Below the pieces are notes generated by a model. It was not told the origin of the DNA. It did not search any database and saw only the letters and a list, made by a program, of their open reading frames with translations. The position numbers and the translations under genes were made by a program. From NCBI GenBank assembly GCA_019637195.1, contig JAHBWA010000060.1:1-49687 (forward strand): DNA of 49,687 nt, written 5' to 3'. Shown in pieces: positions 34,512 through 42,257 of the stretch. Within the stretch, counting starts at the first letter, position 1, and every line of letters begins with the position of its first letter. The stretch is from Labilithrix sp. Its GTDB lineage: Bacteria; Myxococcota_A; Polyangia; Polyangiales; Polyangiaceae.

Positions 34512-35660
34512 TCAGCGCTTTTCCATCGCCGCGGTGAAGCGATCGAACAAGTAGAGCGCGTCGTGCGGGCCGGCGGCCGCTTCGGGGTGGTACTGGACGC
34601 TGAACGCGCCGACGTCGTGGGCGGCGAGCCCTTCGCTCGTGCCGTCGTTGAGGTGCACGTGCGTGCTGACGACGCTACCGGGCAGCGACGCGAGGTCGAC
34701 GCAGAAGCCGTGGTTCTGCGTCGTGATCTCGATGCGCCCGGTCGCGAGGTCTTTGACGGGTTGGTTCGCGCCGCGGTGGCCGAACTTCAGCTTGTACGTC
34801 TTGCCGCCGAGGGCGAGCGCGAGGAGCTGGTGACCGAGGCAGATGCCGAAGATCGGCTTCTTGCCGACGACGCCCTTGAGGGTCTCGACGGCGTAGCCCA
34901 CCGCGGCCGGATCGCCCGGGCCGTTCGAGAGGAAGACGCCGTCCGGGGAGAGCGCGAGGATCTCGGCGGCGGTCGTCGTCGCGGGGACGACGGTGACCTT
35001 GCAGCCCGAGTCGACGAGGCAGCGCAGGATGTTCTTCTTCACGCCGTAGTCGACCGCGACGACGTGGTGCCGCGCCGCCGGGGGCGCGCCCGTCGCGGGC
35101 TCTCCGCGCGAGCCGACGCGCCAGGCCCCGCGGCCCTCGGTGAACGCGTAGGGCTCGCGCGGCGTGACGAGCTTGACGAGATCGAGGCCGGACATGTCCG
35201 GCGCCTCGCGCGCCTTGCGGAGCAGGACGTCGATCGGATCGGGTCCGATCGCCGCGTTCTGCGAGCCGTGATCGCGCAGGTGCCGCGTGAGCTTGCGGGT
35301 GTCGACGCCGGAGATGGCGACGACGCCGTGCTCGGCGAGGTAGGCGTCGAGCGTCTGCTCCGAGCGCCAGCTCGAGGCGACGGGGCTGGCGTCGCGCAGG
35401 ACGAAGCCGGCGGCGTGCGGCCGCCCGTCGACCGACTCGGCGTCGTCCGCGTTGACGCCGACGTTGCCGATCTCCGGCGCGGTCATCGTCACGAGCTGGC
35501 CCTTGTACGAGGGGTCCGTCAGGACCTCCTGGTAGCCGGTCATCGTCGTGGTGAAGACGGCCTCGCCGACGGTCGTGCCGCGAGCGCCGTAGGGCTCGCC
35601 GGGGAACACGGTCCCGTCGGCGAGCACGAGGTGGATGCGTTCGTTCTTCGTGGAGTCCAT
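34512..35660 (-). CDS. carA: Carbamoyl-phosphate synthase small (glutaminase) subunit
   Basis: This is the glutamine amidotransferase subunit that supplies ammonia to CarB for carbamoyl phosphate in pyrimidine and arginine synthesis. The N-terminal domain has ADGTVFPGEPYG, TTTMTGYQEVLTDPSY and SGVDTRKLTRHLRD. The class I glutaminase domain has the catalytic Cys in FGICLGHQLLALALGG, FGHRGANQPV, and the His/Glu in FSVQYHPEAAAGPHD. Length 382 residues is normal. It begins 6 nt after the pyrC stop, so the two are co-transcribed. carB is not in the window. Confidence 0.96.
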   Translation of the reverse strand: MDSTKNERIHLVLADGTVFPGEPYGARGTTVGEAVFTTTMTGYQEVLTDPSYKGQLVTMTAPEIGNVGVNADDAESVDGRPHAAGFVLRDASPVASSWRSEQTLDAYLAEHGVVAISGVDTRKLTRHLRDHGSQNAAIGPDPIDVLLRKAREAPDMSGLDLVKLVTPREPYAFTEGRGAWRVGSRGEPATGAPPAARHHVVAVDYGVKKNILRCLVDSGCKVTVVPATTTAAEILALSPDGVFLSNGPGDPAAVGYAVETLKGVVGKKPIFGICLGHQLLALALGGKTYKLKFGHRGANQPVKDLATGRIEITTQNHGFCVDLASLPGSVVSTHVHLNDGTSEGLAAHDVGAFSVQYHPEAAAGPHDALYLFDRFTAAMEKR

Positions 35661-35666
35661 CTTCAG

Positions 35667-36989
35667 TCAGCGTCCCTTCGCCTCGACGTCGAACGCGATC
35701 GTCCCGCCCGCGATCGTCGCGAGCACCATGCCCTTCATCGTCTGGCCCATGAAGGGGGTGTTCTTGCTCTTCGTCCGGAGGCGATCGGCCTCGACCTTCC
35801 ACGCCCGGTTCGGATCGACGAGCGTGAGGTTGGCGGGCGCGCCCTCGGCGATGGCCGGCGCGCCGATCCCGACGATCCGAGCCGGGGCGCGCGTCAGCGC
35901 GTCCACCACGCGGGCCATCGGCAGGATGCCCTTGTCGACCAGGCCGAGCATCAGCGGCAGGCAGAGCTCGAGGCCGATCATCCCGGGCGACGCCTCCGAC
36001 AGCTCGCAGTCCTTCTCGAGCGGGGAGTGCGGCGCGTGATCGGTGGCGATGCAGTCGATCGTCCCGTCGGCGAGCGCCTCGCGGAGCGCGACGAGATCCT
36101 CGGTCTCGCGCAGCGGCGGGTTCACCTTGCACGCCGTGTCGTAGCCGATGAGCTTCTGGTCGGTGAGCAAGAGGTGGTGCGGCGTCACCTCGGCGGTGAC
36201 CGCGATCCCGCGGGACTTCGCCTCGCGGAGGATGCGGACCGAGCCCATCGTCGAGACGTGGGCGACGTGGTACTTCGCCTTCACGTACTCGGCGAGGAGC
36301 ACGTCGCGCGCGACGATGACGTCCTCCGCGACGCGCGGCCAGCCCCGCAAGCCGAGGCGCGTGGCGACGGCGCCCTCGTGCATCTCGGCGCCGGCCGTGA
36401 GCGCGTGGTCCTCGGCGTGCTGGATGATGGGCAGGTCGAACGTGCTCGCGTACTCGAGCGCGCGCCGCATGACGTCGCTCCGCGTGACGCAGCGACCGTC
36501 GTCGCTGAGCGCGACCGCGCCGCCCTCCTTGAGGTCGGCCATCTCGGTGAGGGTGTCGCCCTTCTGGCCGACGGTGATCGCGGCGATGGGGTGCAGGCGC
36601 GTCCCGCCCACGGCGCGCGCCTTGTGGACGAGCAGCTCGGTGACCGCGCGCGTGTCGTTCACGGGGCTCGTGTTCGGCATCGCGCAGACGTCGGTGAAGC
36701 CGCCGGCGGCGGCGGCGGCGAGGCCGCTCGCGACGTCCTCCTTGTACTCCTGGCCGGGCTCACGGAGGTGCGCGTGGAGGTCGACGAGGCCGGGGAGGAG
36801 GAGCGCGCCGGGGACCTCGAAGACGCGGATGCGGTCCCGCGCGACGCCGGCGCCGCCGAGCAGATCGTCCGCGGCGCGAGGGCCGGCGCGCGTGATGAGC
36901 TTGTTCTCGACGACGACGTCGATCTCGGCGTCGAGCCCGCGCGCGGGGTCCACGGCCCGGACGCGGCGGAAGACGAGCACGTCTTGCAT
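35667..36989 (-). CDS. pyrC: Dihydroorotase
   Basis: This zinc amidohydrolase of de novo pyrimidine synthesis interconverts carbamoyl-aspartate and dihydroorotate. Motifs of the class I (PyrC, multifunctional-type) enzymes are present: VDLHAHLREPGQEYKED with two metal-binding His, DVCAMPNTSPV with substrate-binding Asn, ALSDDGR, a His in IQHAEDHAL, VAHVSTMGS, and catalytic ATDHAPHS. At 440 residues it has normal length. ATG 36989 lies 9 nt after TAACTC. pyrB, often upstream, is absent: the next gene upstream is on the other strand. Confidence 0.95.
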   Translation of the reverse strand: MQDVLVFRRVRAVDPARGLDAEIDVVVENKLITRAGPRAADDLLGGAGVARDRIRVFEVPGALLLPGLVDLHAHLREPGQEYKEDVASGLAAAAAGGFTDVCAMPNTSPVNDTRAVTELLVHKARAVGGTRLHPIAAITVGQKGDTLTEMADLKEGGAVALSDDGRCVTRSDVMRRALEYASTFDLPIIQHAEDHALTAGAEMHEGAVATRLGLRGWPRVAEDVIVARDVLLAEYVKAKYHVAHVSTMGSVRILREAKSRGIAVTAEVTPHHLLLTDQKLIGYDTACKVNPPLRETEDLVALREALADGTIDCIATDHAPHSPLEKDCELSEASPGMIGLELCLPLMLGLVDKGILPMARVVDALTRAPARIVGIGAPAIAEGAPANLTLVDPNRAWKVEADRLRTKSKNTPFMGQTMKGMVLATIAGGTIAFDVEAKGR

Positions 36990-36998
36990 CGAGCGCGC

Positions 36999-37004
36999 GA
37001 GTTA
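36999..37004 (-). promoter_or_regulatory. Possible -10 box (TAACTC) of pyrC-carA
   Basis: TAACTC on the minus strand ends 9 nt before ATG 36989, in the 75-bp divergent gap that also carries the promoter of the first PxPCL gene. Confidence 0.3.
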
Positions 37005-37051
37005 GCACGCGGGAAGGAGCGACGAAAGCGTGCGTGTCGGACCGGCTGAGC

Positions 37052-37057
37052 TATGAT
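37052..37057 (+). promoter_or_regulatory. Probable -10 box (TATGAT) of the PxPCL cluster
   Basis: TATGAT ends 7 nt before ATG 37065. The surrounding gctatgatccggtcg aligns with gctacaattcggtccc before the next gene, so the element was copied with the gene. Confidence 0.5.
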
Positions 37058-37064
37058 CCGGTCG

Positions 37065-37385
37065 ATGAGCGACGACGCTCGCCGGCTGATCCTCGCGCGG
37101 CGCGCGCGCTTCGTCGCGGCCGCGCTCGCGAGCGTGGCGGCGACGACGAGCACGCTGGGCGCTTCGCTCGAGGCGTGCGGCGGTGAGGTGGAGACGGCGT
37201 CCGGCGAGCGCGGCCGTGACCAGGGGGAGCCGCGACCGTGCCTGTCGGCGCCGGAGCTGCCGGACCGTCCCCCGCAGCCTTGCCTCGGCGCAGTCCCCGA
37301 CGAGGACGCGGGCGCGGCGGACGCATCGGACGAGGACGCCGAGCCGCAGCCCTGCCTCGCGCCGCGCCTCCCCGACGCGGGCTGA
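37065..37385 (+). CDS. PxPCL-repeat small protein 1 (candidate modified precursor)
   Basis: The 106-residue protein begins MSDDARRLILARRARFVAAA. The segment ILARRARFVAAALA is shared with three nearby proteins. A hydrophobic stretch ends at LEACGG, which could be a lipoprotein site or a leader/core border. The rest is Pro/Asp/Glu-rich with three PxPCL motifs: PRPCL, PQPCL and PQPCL, spaced 19-25 residues apart. Each is followed by an acidic DAG/DAS-type spacer. ATG 37065 is preferred over ATG 37053 because it matches the N-termini of the paralogues and the TATGAT box covers the earlier ATG. Likely substrate of the radical SAM enzymes downstream; no known family recognised. Confidence 0.7.
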   Translation: MSDDARRLILARRARFVAAALASVAATTSTLGASLEACGGEVETASGERGRDQGEPRPCLSAPELPDRPPQPCLGAVPDEDAGAADASDEDAEPQPCLAPRLPDAG

Positions 37386-37425
37386 CGCGGGCGGCTCGGG
37401 GGAGGCGCGCACGGCTGAGCGATGC

Positions 37426-37431
37426 TACAAT
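37426..37431 (+). promoter_or_regulatory. Probable -10 box (TACAAT) of PxPCL gene 2
   Basis: TACAAT ends 8 nt before GTG 37440. Its flanks match those of the box at 37052. Confidence 0.45.
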
Positions 37432-37439
37432 TCGGTCCC

Positions 37440-37730
37440 GTGGGTGAGGGCGACGACGCCAGGCGGCTGATCCTCGCGCGACGCGCGCGCTTCGTCGCGG
37501 CCGCGCTCGCGAGCGTGGCCGTGACCGCCGGTGTGGCCGCGGGGACCGAGGCGTGCGCCGGCGGCGTCGAGCAGACCGACGCCGGGAGCGACGCGGCACC
37601 CCGGCCGTGCCTCGACATCGTGCCGGACGACGCGGCACCCCGGCCGTGTCTCGACATCGCGCCGGACGCGAGCGACGACGACGCCGGCCCCAAGCCGTGC
37701 CTCGCGCCCCCGCTCGACGACGGCGGCTGA
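37440..37730 (+). CDS. PxPCL-repeat small protein 2 (candidate modified precursor)
   Basis: This is a 96-residue paralogue of the preceding protein; the shared DNA around gacgacgccaggcggctgat and onward is almost identical, so the duplication is recent. The N-terminus GEGDDARRLILARRARFVAA leads to a hydrophobic stretch ending GTEACAGG. Then come three motifs: PRPCLDIVPDD, PRPCLDIAPDASDDDAG and PKPCLAPPLDDGG. The first two are an internal repeat at DNA level. Asp makes up about a fifth of the C-terminal half. GTG 37440 is favoured by the TACAAT spacing; ATG 37422 is possible but would lie upstream of the box. Confidence 0.7.
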   Translation: MGEGDDARRLILARRARFVAAALASVAVTAGVAAGTEACAGGVEQTDAGSDAAPRPCLDIVPDDAAPRPCLDIAPDASDDDAGPKPCLAPPLDDGG

Positions 37731-37770
37731 CGACCTCCGCCGAGACGGCGAGGTCCGCGGCCGCTCGTGC

Positions 37771-37776
37771 TAACCT
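37771..37776 (+). promoter_or_regulatory. Possible -10 box (TAACCT) of the radical SAM/SPASM gene
   Basis: TAACCT ends 6 nt before ATG 37783 within the 52-bp gap after PxPCL gene 2. Confidence 0.35.
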
Positions 37777-37782
37777 CGAGCG

Positions 37783-38919
37783 ATGTCGGGGCGGCCCAAG
37801 GTCTACAGCGTCGCGATCGAGGTGACCGCGCACTGCCAGCAGAAGTGCGCGTATTGCTACAACGCCTGGCGCGAGGACAACGGCGCGGGGATGGAAGCCG
37901 GGAGCGCGAAGAAGCTCCACGCCCGCGTCGAGAAGCTGCTCACGGCGCTCGACGTCGATCACGTCACCATCACCGGCGGCGAGCCGTTCGCTCGGCGGGA
38001 CCTCTTCGAGCTGCTCGACATCGTCCGAGCGAAGGGCACCCGCATCCAGATCATCTCGAACGGCGGCCTCGTGACCGACGCGATCGCGACGCGCCTCGCG
38101 CCCTACCGCGTCTCCTACGTCCAGATCACGCTCGACGGTCCGACCGCGGAGCTGCACGACGAGCACGTCGGCGGCGATCCCTCGGCGCCGGAGGGGCAGC
38201 GCCACTTCGACCGGACGCTCGCGGGGATCGCTGCGCTGCGGCGCGCCGGGGTGCCGGTCGTCGGGTGCACCGTCATCACGCGCAAGAACGCGGCGCGCCT
38301 CGGCGAGATCCTCACGCTGTTCCAGTCGCTCGGCGTGAAGCACATGGCGCTGTCGCGCTTCAGCCCCGCGGGCTACGCCGCGCGCCACGCCGCCGAGCTC
38401 CTCCCGTCGCGCGACGATCTCCTCGTCGCGTTTCGCCAGGCGATTCCGTTCGCGAAGGGCGAGCGCGGTGAGCCGATGCGCCTCACCTGCACGATGCCCG
38501 TGCCGCCGTGCGCCGTGGAGGTCGAGGAGCTCGCGCCGCTCGAGTTCGGCGTCTGCGCGATCGGTACCTCCGCGCAGGAGTTCGCGCTCGGACCGGACGG
38601 GCGCCTCCGTCACTGCACGCTGCACGGCTCCGGCCTCGGCGGGGCGAAGGACGTCCTCGACGACGACGTCGATCCCGCGGCGATCGTCGCGGGCCCCGAG
38701 GTCAAGGAGTACAAGCGGACGCTCCCCGAGTTTTGCGCGGGTTGCAGCCACGCGTCGACCTGCGGCGGCGGGTGCGGCGCGGCCTCGGAGTGGGTGCTCG
38801 GCGCGCGCAGCTTCCCAGACCCGTTCGTGTGGCAGCACGTCGACGACACGTTCTCGTCGCGGCTCGCGACCGAGCGCGAGGCGTCGCGCGCGCGTCGCCG
38901 TCTCGAGGTGATCGCGTGA
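37783..38919 (+). CDS. Radical SAM/SPASM peptide-modifying enzyme
   Basis: The 378-residue enzyme has the radical SAM cluster CQQKCAYC (C18, C22, C25) and the SAM-binding VTITGGEPFARR. The C-terminal SPASM region carries further cysteines in FGVCAIGT, RHCTLHG, FCAGCSHASTCGGGCG, enough for auxiliary Fe-S clusters. SPASM enzymes typically modify ribosomal peptides (thioether, C-C links, epimerisation) or act as dehydrogenases. No PqqD-like RRE domain is visible at either end. It lies between two pairs of PxPCL proteins, and its stop overlaps the next start (GTGA), so its substrates are very likely those proteins. Confidence 0.88.
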   Translation: MSGRPKVYSVAIEVTAHCQQKCAYCYNAWREDNGAGMEAGSAKKLHARVEKLLTALDVDHVTITGGEPFARRDLFELLDIVRAKGTRIQIISNGGLVTDAIATRLAPYRVSYVQITLDGPTAELHDEHVGGDPSAPEGQRHFDRTLAGIAALRRAGVPVVGCTVITRKNAARLGEILTLFQSLGVKHMALSRFSPAGYAARHAAELLPSRDDLLVAFRQAIPFAKGERGEPMRLTCTMPVPPCAVEVEELAPLEFGVCAIGTSAQEFALGPDGRLRHCTLHGSGLGGAKDVLDDDVDPAAIVAGPEVKEYKRTLPEFCAGCSHASTCGGGCGAASEWVLGARSFPDPFVWQHVDDTFSSRLATEREASRARRRLEVIA

Positions 38920-39449
38920 AGACGCCGGGACGCCCGCCGCCGGACCCCGGGGCGTCGCACGACGCGCGCTCCGCCGCGGCCGGCGCTGATGCGGGCTCGG
39001 CCGATGCGCGGGCGGCCGATGCGCGGGCCGCGCAGGCCGTCGGCGCGCCTCCCGGCGGCGCCGGGGCGCGTCCGGTCGCGCATGACGAGGCGCGGAAGCG
39101 GATCCTCGCGCGACGCGCCACGTTCGTCGCGGCCGCGCTCGCGGGGGTGACCACCGCGTGCGGCAAGGAGCCGGCGCCGGCCCAGCCGTGCCTGATGCCG
39201 CCGCTCGTCGTGGTCGACGCGTCGCCGGAGCCGTGCCTCTCTCCCAGCGAGCCGGAGCTCCCGCCCGACGCGGCGCTGCCTCCGCCGCAGCCGTGCCTGA
39301 CTCCGGTGCGGCCTCCCGAGGTGACGGCGGACGCCGGGGGATCCGCGCCGATGCCGTGCCTCAGCGTGCGCGCGCCGACCGCCGACGCCGGCAAGCCGAA
39401 GCCGCCGCCGCGTCCGTGCTTGAAGGTGGCGCCGCCGAGGGACCAGTGA
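38916..39449 (+). CDS. PxPCL-repeat protein 3 (candidate modified precursor)
   Basis: The 177-residue protein is the longest of the four. An Ala/Asp-rich N-terminal extension of about 57 residues, absent from the others, precedes the shared segment RKRILARRATFVAAALAGV and the border TTACGKE. Five PxPCL-type motifs follow: AQPCL, PEPCL, PQPCL, PMPCL and PRPCL, each with a Pro-rich spacer such as PSEPELPPD or TADAGG. GTG 38916 overlaps the radical SAM stop by 4 bases; no other ATG/GTG/TTG is in frame before the shared segment. The next gene overlaps its stop in the same way. Confidence 0.7.
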   Translation: MKTPGRPPPDPGASHDARSAAAGADAGSADARAADARAAQAVGAPPGGAGARPVAHDEARKRILARRATFVAAALAGVTTACGKEPAPAQPCLMPPLVVVDASPEPCLSPSEPELPPDAALPPPQPCLTPVRPPEVTADAGGSAPMPCLSVRAPTADAGKPKPPPRPCLKVAPPRDQ

Positions 39450-39895
39450 GCGACGCCGCGCGACGGGCGATCCTCGCGCGCCGCAGCAAGTTCGTCGCCG
39501 CCGCGCTGGCGGGGATCGGCGTCGCTTGTGGAAAGTCGGCGGCGCCGCGGCCGTGCTTGGAGGTGGCGCCCGACACGACCGAGACCGCGCCGATGCCGTG
39601 CCTCTCGCCGCCATACACCCCGCGCGACGACGAGGGCGACGGGGGCGACGCGGGCGCCAGCGGTGACGGCTCGCGGAACGACGCGGCCGCCGGGGCGGGT
39701 CACCCCGACGCCGCGCCCGACGGTCACGTCGCCGACGCGGGGTCGAGCGCCGTTCGCGCCGACGCGGGCGGTGACGCGGCGCGGGCCGACGGAGGCGCGC
39801 TCGCCGCCCCGCGTGCGCCGAAGACCAAGCCGCCGTTCGCGCCGCCGCGCCCGTGCCTCTTGTTCTCGGTGCTCCCTGGGCGGACGCAGAAATGA
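39446..39895 (+). CDS. PxPCL-repeat protein 4 (candidate modified precursor)
   Basis: The 149-residue protein begins VSDAARRAILARRSKFVAAA, and its hydrophobic stretch is short, ending IGVACGKS, which is the most lipobox-like of the four. Motifs are PRPCLEV, PMPCLSPPY and, after a 75-residue Gly/Asp/Ala linker rich in DAG, PRPCLLF near the C-terminus. The linker (GDGGDAGASGDGSRND type) looks like a spacer on a surface protein. GTG 39446 overlaps the previous stop, and its own stop overlaps ATG 39892 of the cobalamin radical SAM gene, so genes 37783-42165 form one coupled unit. Confidence 0.7.
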   Translation: MSDAARRAILARRSKFVAAALAGIGVACGKSAAPRPCLEVAPDTTETAPMPCLSPPYTPRDDEGDGGDAGASGDGSRNDAAAGAGHPDAAPDGHVADAGSSAVRADAGGDAARADGGALAAPRAPKTKPPFAPPRPCLLFSVLPGRTQK

Positions 39896-42165
39896 CCCGA
39901 CCGGATCGTCCGCGCGCGCTCCTCGTATGGCCCGGCGGTCTCTTCACCGGCGGCGCGAACTTCGGCGTGCCGCAGCTCCTCGCGATGGCGAGCGCGATGA
40001 AGTCCGAGGCGGACGTCGAGGTGGACGTCGTGGATCTCGACGCCGAGCGCGCGCTGGGGCCGGTCGTGCTCTCCGAGATCGTCGCGCGGGGCGGTGGCCA
40101 CTACGACCTCGTCGGGATCGCCTGTTACTCGTCGTACGACTACCTGAAGGTGCTCGCCCTGGGGCGGAGCTTCCGCGCGCTCTTGCCGAAGGCGTGGCTC
40201 GTCACCGGCGGCTACCACGCGAGCGCTCGGCCGGGCGACTTCACCGGCGCGACGCCGGACGGCGGCGGCTCTCCGTTCGACTTCGTGGTGGTCGGCGACG
40301 GCGAGGGTCCGATGAGCCGGCTCGCCGCGGCGCTGGTCACGGGGAGGCGGCCGCTCCTGGCCGTGCTCGGCCCCGAGGCGGTCGCCGATCCCGGTAAGAT
40401 GCCGCCCGTCGACTGGGAGCTCCTGGCGCGGTACCGGCCCGTCGCGCGCACGGTCGCCTCGCAAGCGGAGATCTACCTCTCGCGCGGCTGTCCGTACGAC
40501 TGCGCGTTCTGCATGGAGCGCGCGAAGCGCGACACGTCGTGGCGCGCGCTCGAGCCCGAGCAAGCGCTCGAAGAGATGCACCGCCTCGACGCGTTCCTGG
40601 ATCTCTCGACGTGGACCCTCTTCATCGCCGACGCCCTGTTCGGCATGAAGACCGCGTGGCGCCGGCGCTTCCTCGAGGGGCTCGCCGCGCGTCCCGTCCG
40701 CGCGCGCAAGGTCTGGCTGCTCGTCCGCATCGATCTCCTGGAGCGCGAGGACATCGCGCTGATGAAGCGCGCGAACGTCGCGCCCGGCTTCGGCCTCGAG
40801 TCGGGTGATCCGGAGCAGGTGCGGCGCATCCGCAAGGTCGGGCGGCTCTCCGACTACCTCGACCAGATGCTGCGCGTCGCCGGCTGGGCGCGCGAGCTCG
40901 GCGTCCCGTGGGGCGCGAACGTGATCGTCGGACACCCCGGGGAGACGGAGTCTTCGCTCCGGACGACGGCGAAGTACCTCGAGCGGCTCTACCTCGGCCC
41001 AGGCGGCACGACGGGGTTCCTCTCGGTCGATCCGTTCCGGCTCTATCCCGGCTCACCGATCGACGAGGAGAAGCAATCGTGGGAGGCGTCCACCGGGATG
41101 CGCGTGCACCGCTATCCGTGGTGGCACGACGGCGATCAGGACTTCCTCGCCGAGTGGGTCGATCCCTCGAGCGAGCTCGACTTTCGCCGGTGCCACGCGC
41201 TCCGTCACGAGCTCTTCCGCCCGATCCTCCAGGCGATCCCGAGCGCGTTCGCGTACGACGGGCCGGCGCGCGACTACTTCATGCGCGCGATCACCGAGCA
41301 AGTGGAGCTCGTCGCTCCGCGGCACGCCGCCCGCACGCTCGCGCTCGACCACCTGTGGCGGGAGATCGTGGCAGGCGAGGAGGCGTCCTCGGGCGCCCAG
41401 GGACACGGCGACGACGAGCCCACGCCGAGCGCGACCGCGCGAGCGCTCCGCCCGATCCCGCTCGAGGACGATCACGCCTTCGCGGCGCTGTCGCGCGCCG
41501 CGCGCGCGGACGCGCTCGCGGACGCGGGCGTCGCGCTGGGCGACGCCGTGGGGCGCGCGGTGCGCGACGTCCCGCGCGAGCGCTTCGTGCCGCTCGACGT
41601 GCTCGCGGAGGCCCATCACGACCGCGCCCTCGCCCTCGATGGCACCGGGCGCGCGACGATCTCGGCGATGCACGCGTACGTCACCGCCTTCCGCGCGCTC
41701 GAGCTCGCGCCGGGCGACGATCTCGTCGATCTGGGCGGCGGCACCGGCTACGGCGCCGCCGTCGCCGCCTCGGTCGTCGGCGAGCGCGGCACGGTCACGA
41801 CGATCGAGTTGGACGCTGCCCTCTCCGGGCGCGCCGCGGTGACGCTGGCAGGGCAGGACAACGTGCGCGTCGTCGCCGCCGACGCGCACGACACCGCCCG
41901 CTGGCGTGGGGCCCGAAAGGTCAGCGTCGGCTTCGACGTCGGCCGCGTCCCGGACGCGTGGATCGACGCGCTGGCGCCGGGGGGCCGCCTCGTCGCGCCG
42001 GTCTCGGGCGAGCTCGTCGTCGTGGACAAGCTCGCCAGCGGCGCGGTCGCCCGCCGATCCCTCGGGAGAGTCGTCTACGTGCGCGATCGCTCCGAGCGGG
42101 CGGAGGTCGAGCCGCGCCAGCCTCCGGGCGTGAGCGTCCGCGAGGCGCGCGGCGCGGGCGCGTGA
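39892..42165 (+). CDS. Cobalamin-type radical SAM enzyme fused to protein-isoaspartate methyltransferase domain
   Basis: The protein has 757 residues. Residues 1-150 resemble a B12-binding Rossmann domain (RALLVWPGG, LVGIACYSSYDY, WLVTGGYHAS), without the classical DxHxxG. The radical SAM core has CPYDCAFC (C200, C204, C207), GLESGDPEQV and VIVGHPGETESS. After an acidic linker near 500-530, the C-terminal domain matches PCMT: RDVPRERFVPLDVL, ISAMHAYVTAF, VDLGGGTGYGAAVAA (612-626) and TTIELD. Cobalamin radical SAM enzymes often methylate unactivated carbons; PCMT homologues in peptide pathways methylate Asp to give aspartimide. Here both are in one chain beside Asp- and Cys-rich substrates. 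ATG 39892 overlaps the previous stop. Confidence 0.85.
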   Translation: MTRPDRPRALLVWPGGLFTGGANFGVPQLLAMASAMKSEADVEVDVVDLDAERALGPVVLSEIVARGGGHYDLVGIACYSSYDYLKVLALGRSFRALLPKAWLVTGGYHASARPGDFTGATPDGGGSPFDFVVVGDGEGPMSRLAAALVTGRRPLLAVLGPEAVADPGKMPPVDWELLARYRPVARTVASQAEIYLSRGCPYDCAFCMERAKRDTSWRALEPEQALEEMHRLDAFLDLSTWTLFIADALFGMKTAWRRRFLEGLAARPVRARKVWLLVRIDLLEREDIALMKRANVAPGFGLESGDPEQVRRIRKVGRLSDYLDQMLRVAGWARELGVPWGANVIVGHPGETESSLRTTAKYLERLYLGPGGTTGFLSVDPFRLYPGSPIDEEKQSWEASTGMRVHRYPWWHDGDQDFLAEWVDPSSELDFRRCHALRHELFRPILQAIPSAFAYDGPARDYFMRAITEQVELVAPRHAARTLALDHLWREIVAGEEASSGAQGHGDDEPTPSATARALRPIPLEDDHAFAALSRAARADALADAGVALGDAVGRAVRDVPRERFVPLDVLAEAHHDRALALDGTGRATISAMHAYVTAFRALELAPGDDLVDLGGGTGYGAAVAASVVGERGTVTTIELDAALSGRAAVTLAGQDNVRVVAADAHDTARWRGARKVSVGFDVGRVPDAWIDALAPGGRLVAPVSGELVVVDKLASGAVARRSLGRVVYVRDRSERAEVEPRQPPGVSVREARGAGA

Positions 42166-42245
42166 GCACAGCGCGGCGGAGCGACGGAGCGCGCCGCGGC
42201 GACCGCCGACGGCCGCGCGCCGTAGCGGAGCCCCTCGCGGGGCGC

Positions 42246-42251
42246 TAGAGT
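42246..42251 (+). promoter_or_regulatory. Probable -10 box (TAGAGT) of the metallopeptidase gene
   Basis: TAGAGT ends 6 nt before GTG 42258, so the peptidase seems to have its own leaderless promoter, separate from the radical SAM operon that ends 92 bp upstream. Confidence 0.4.
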
Positions 42252-42257
42252 GGACCC

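Noticed and set aside
37077..39530. Twin-arginine (Tat) signal in the PxPCL proteins
   Set aside because: The pattern is RRxxF, not RRxF, and the protein starts are much shorter than typical Tat signals.
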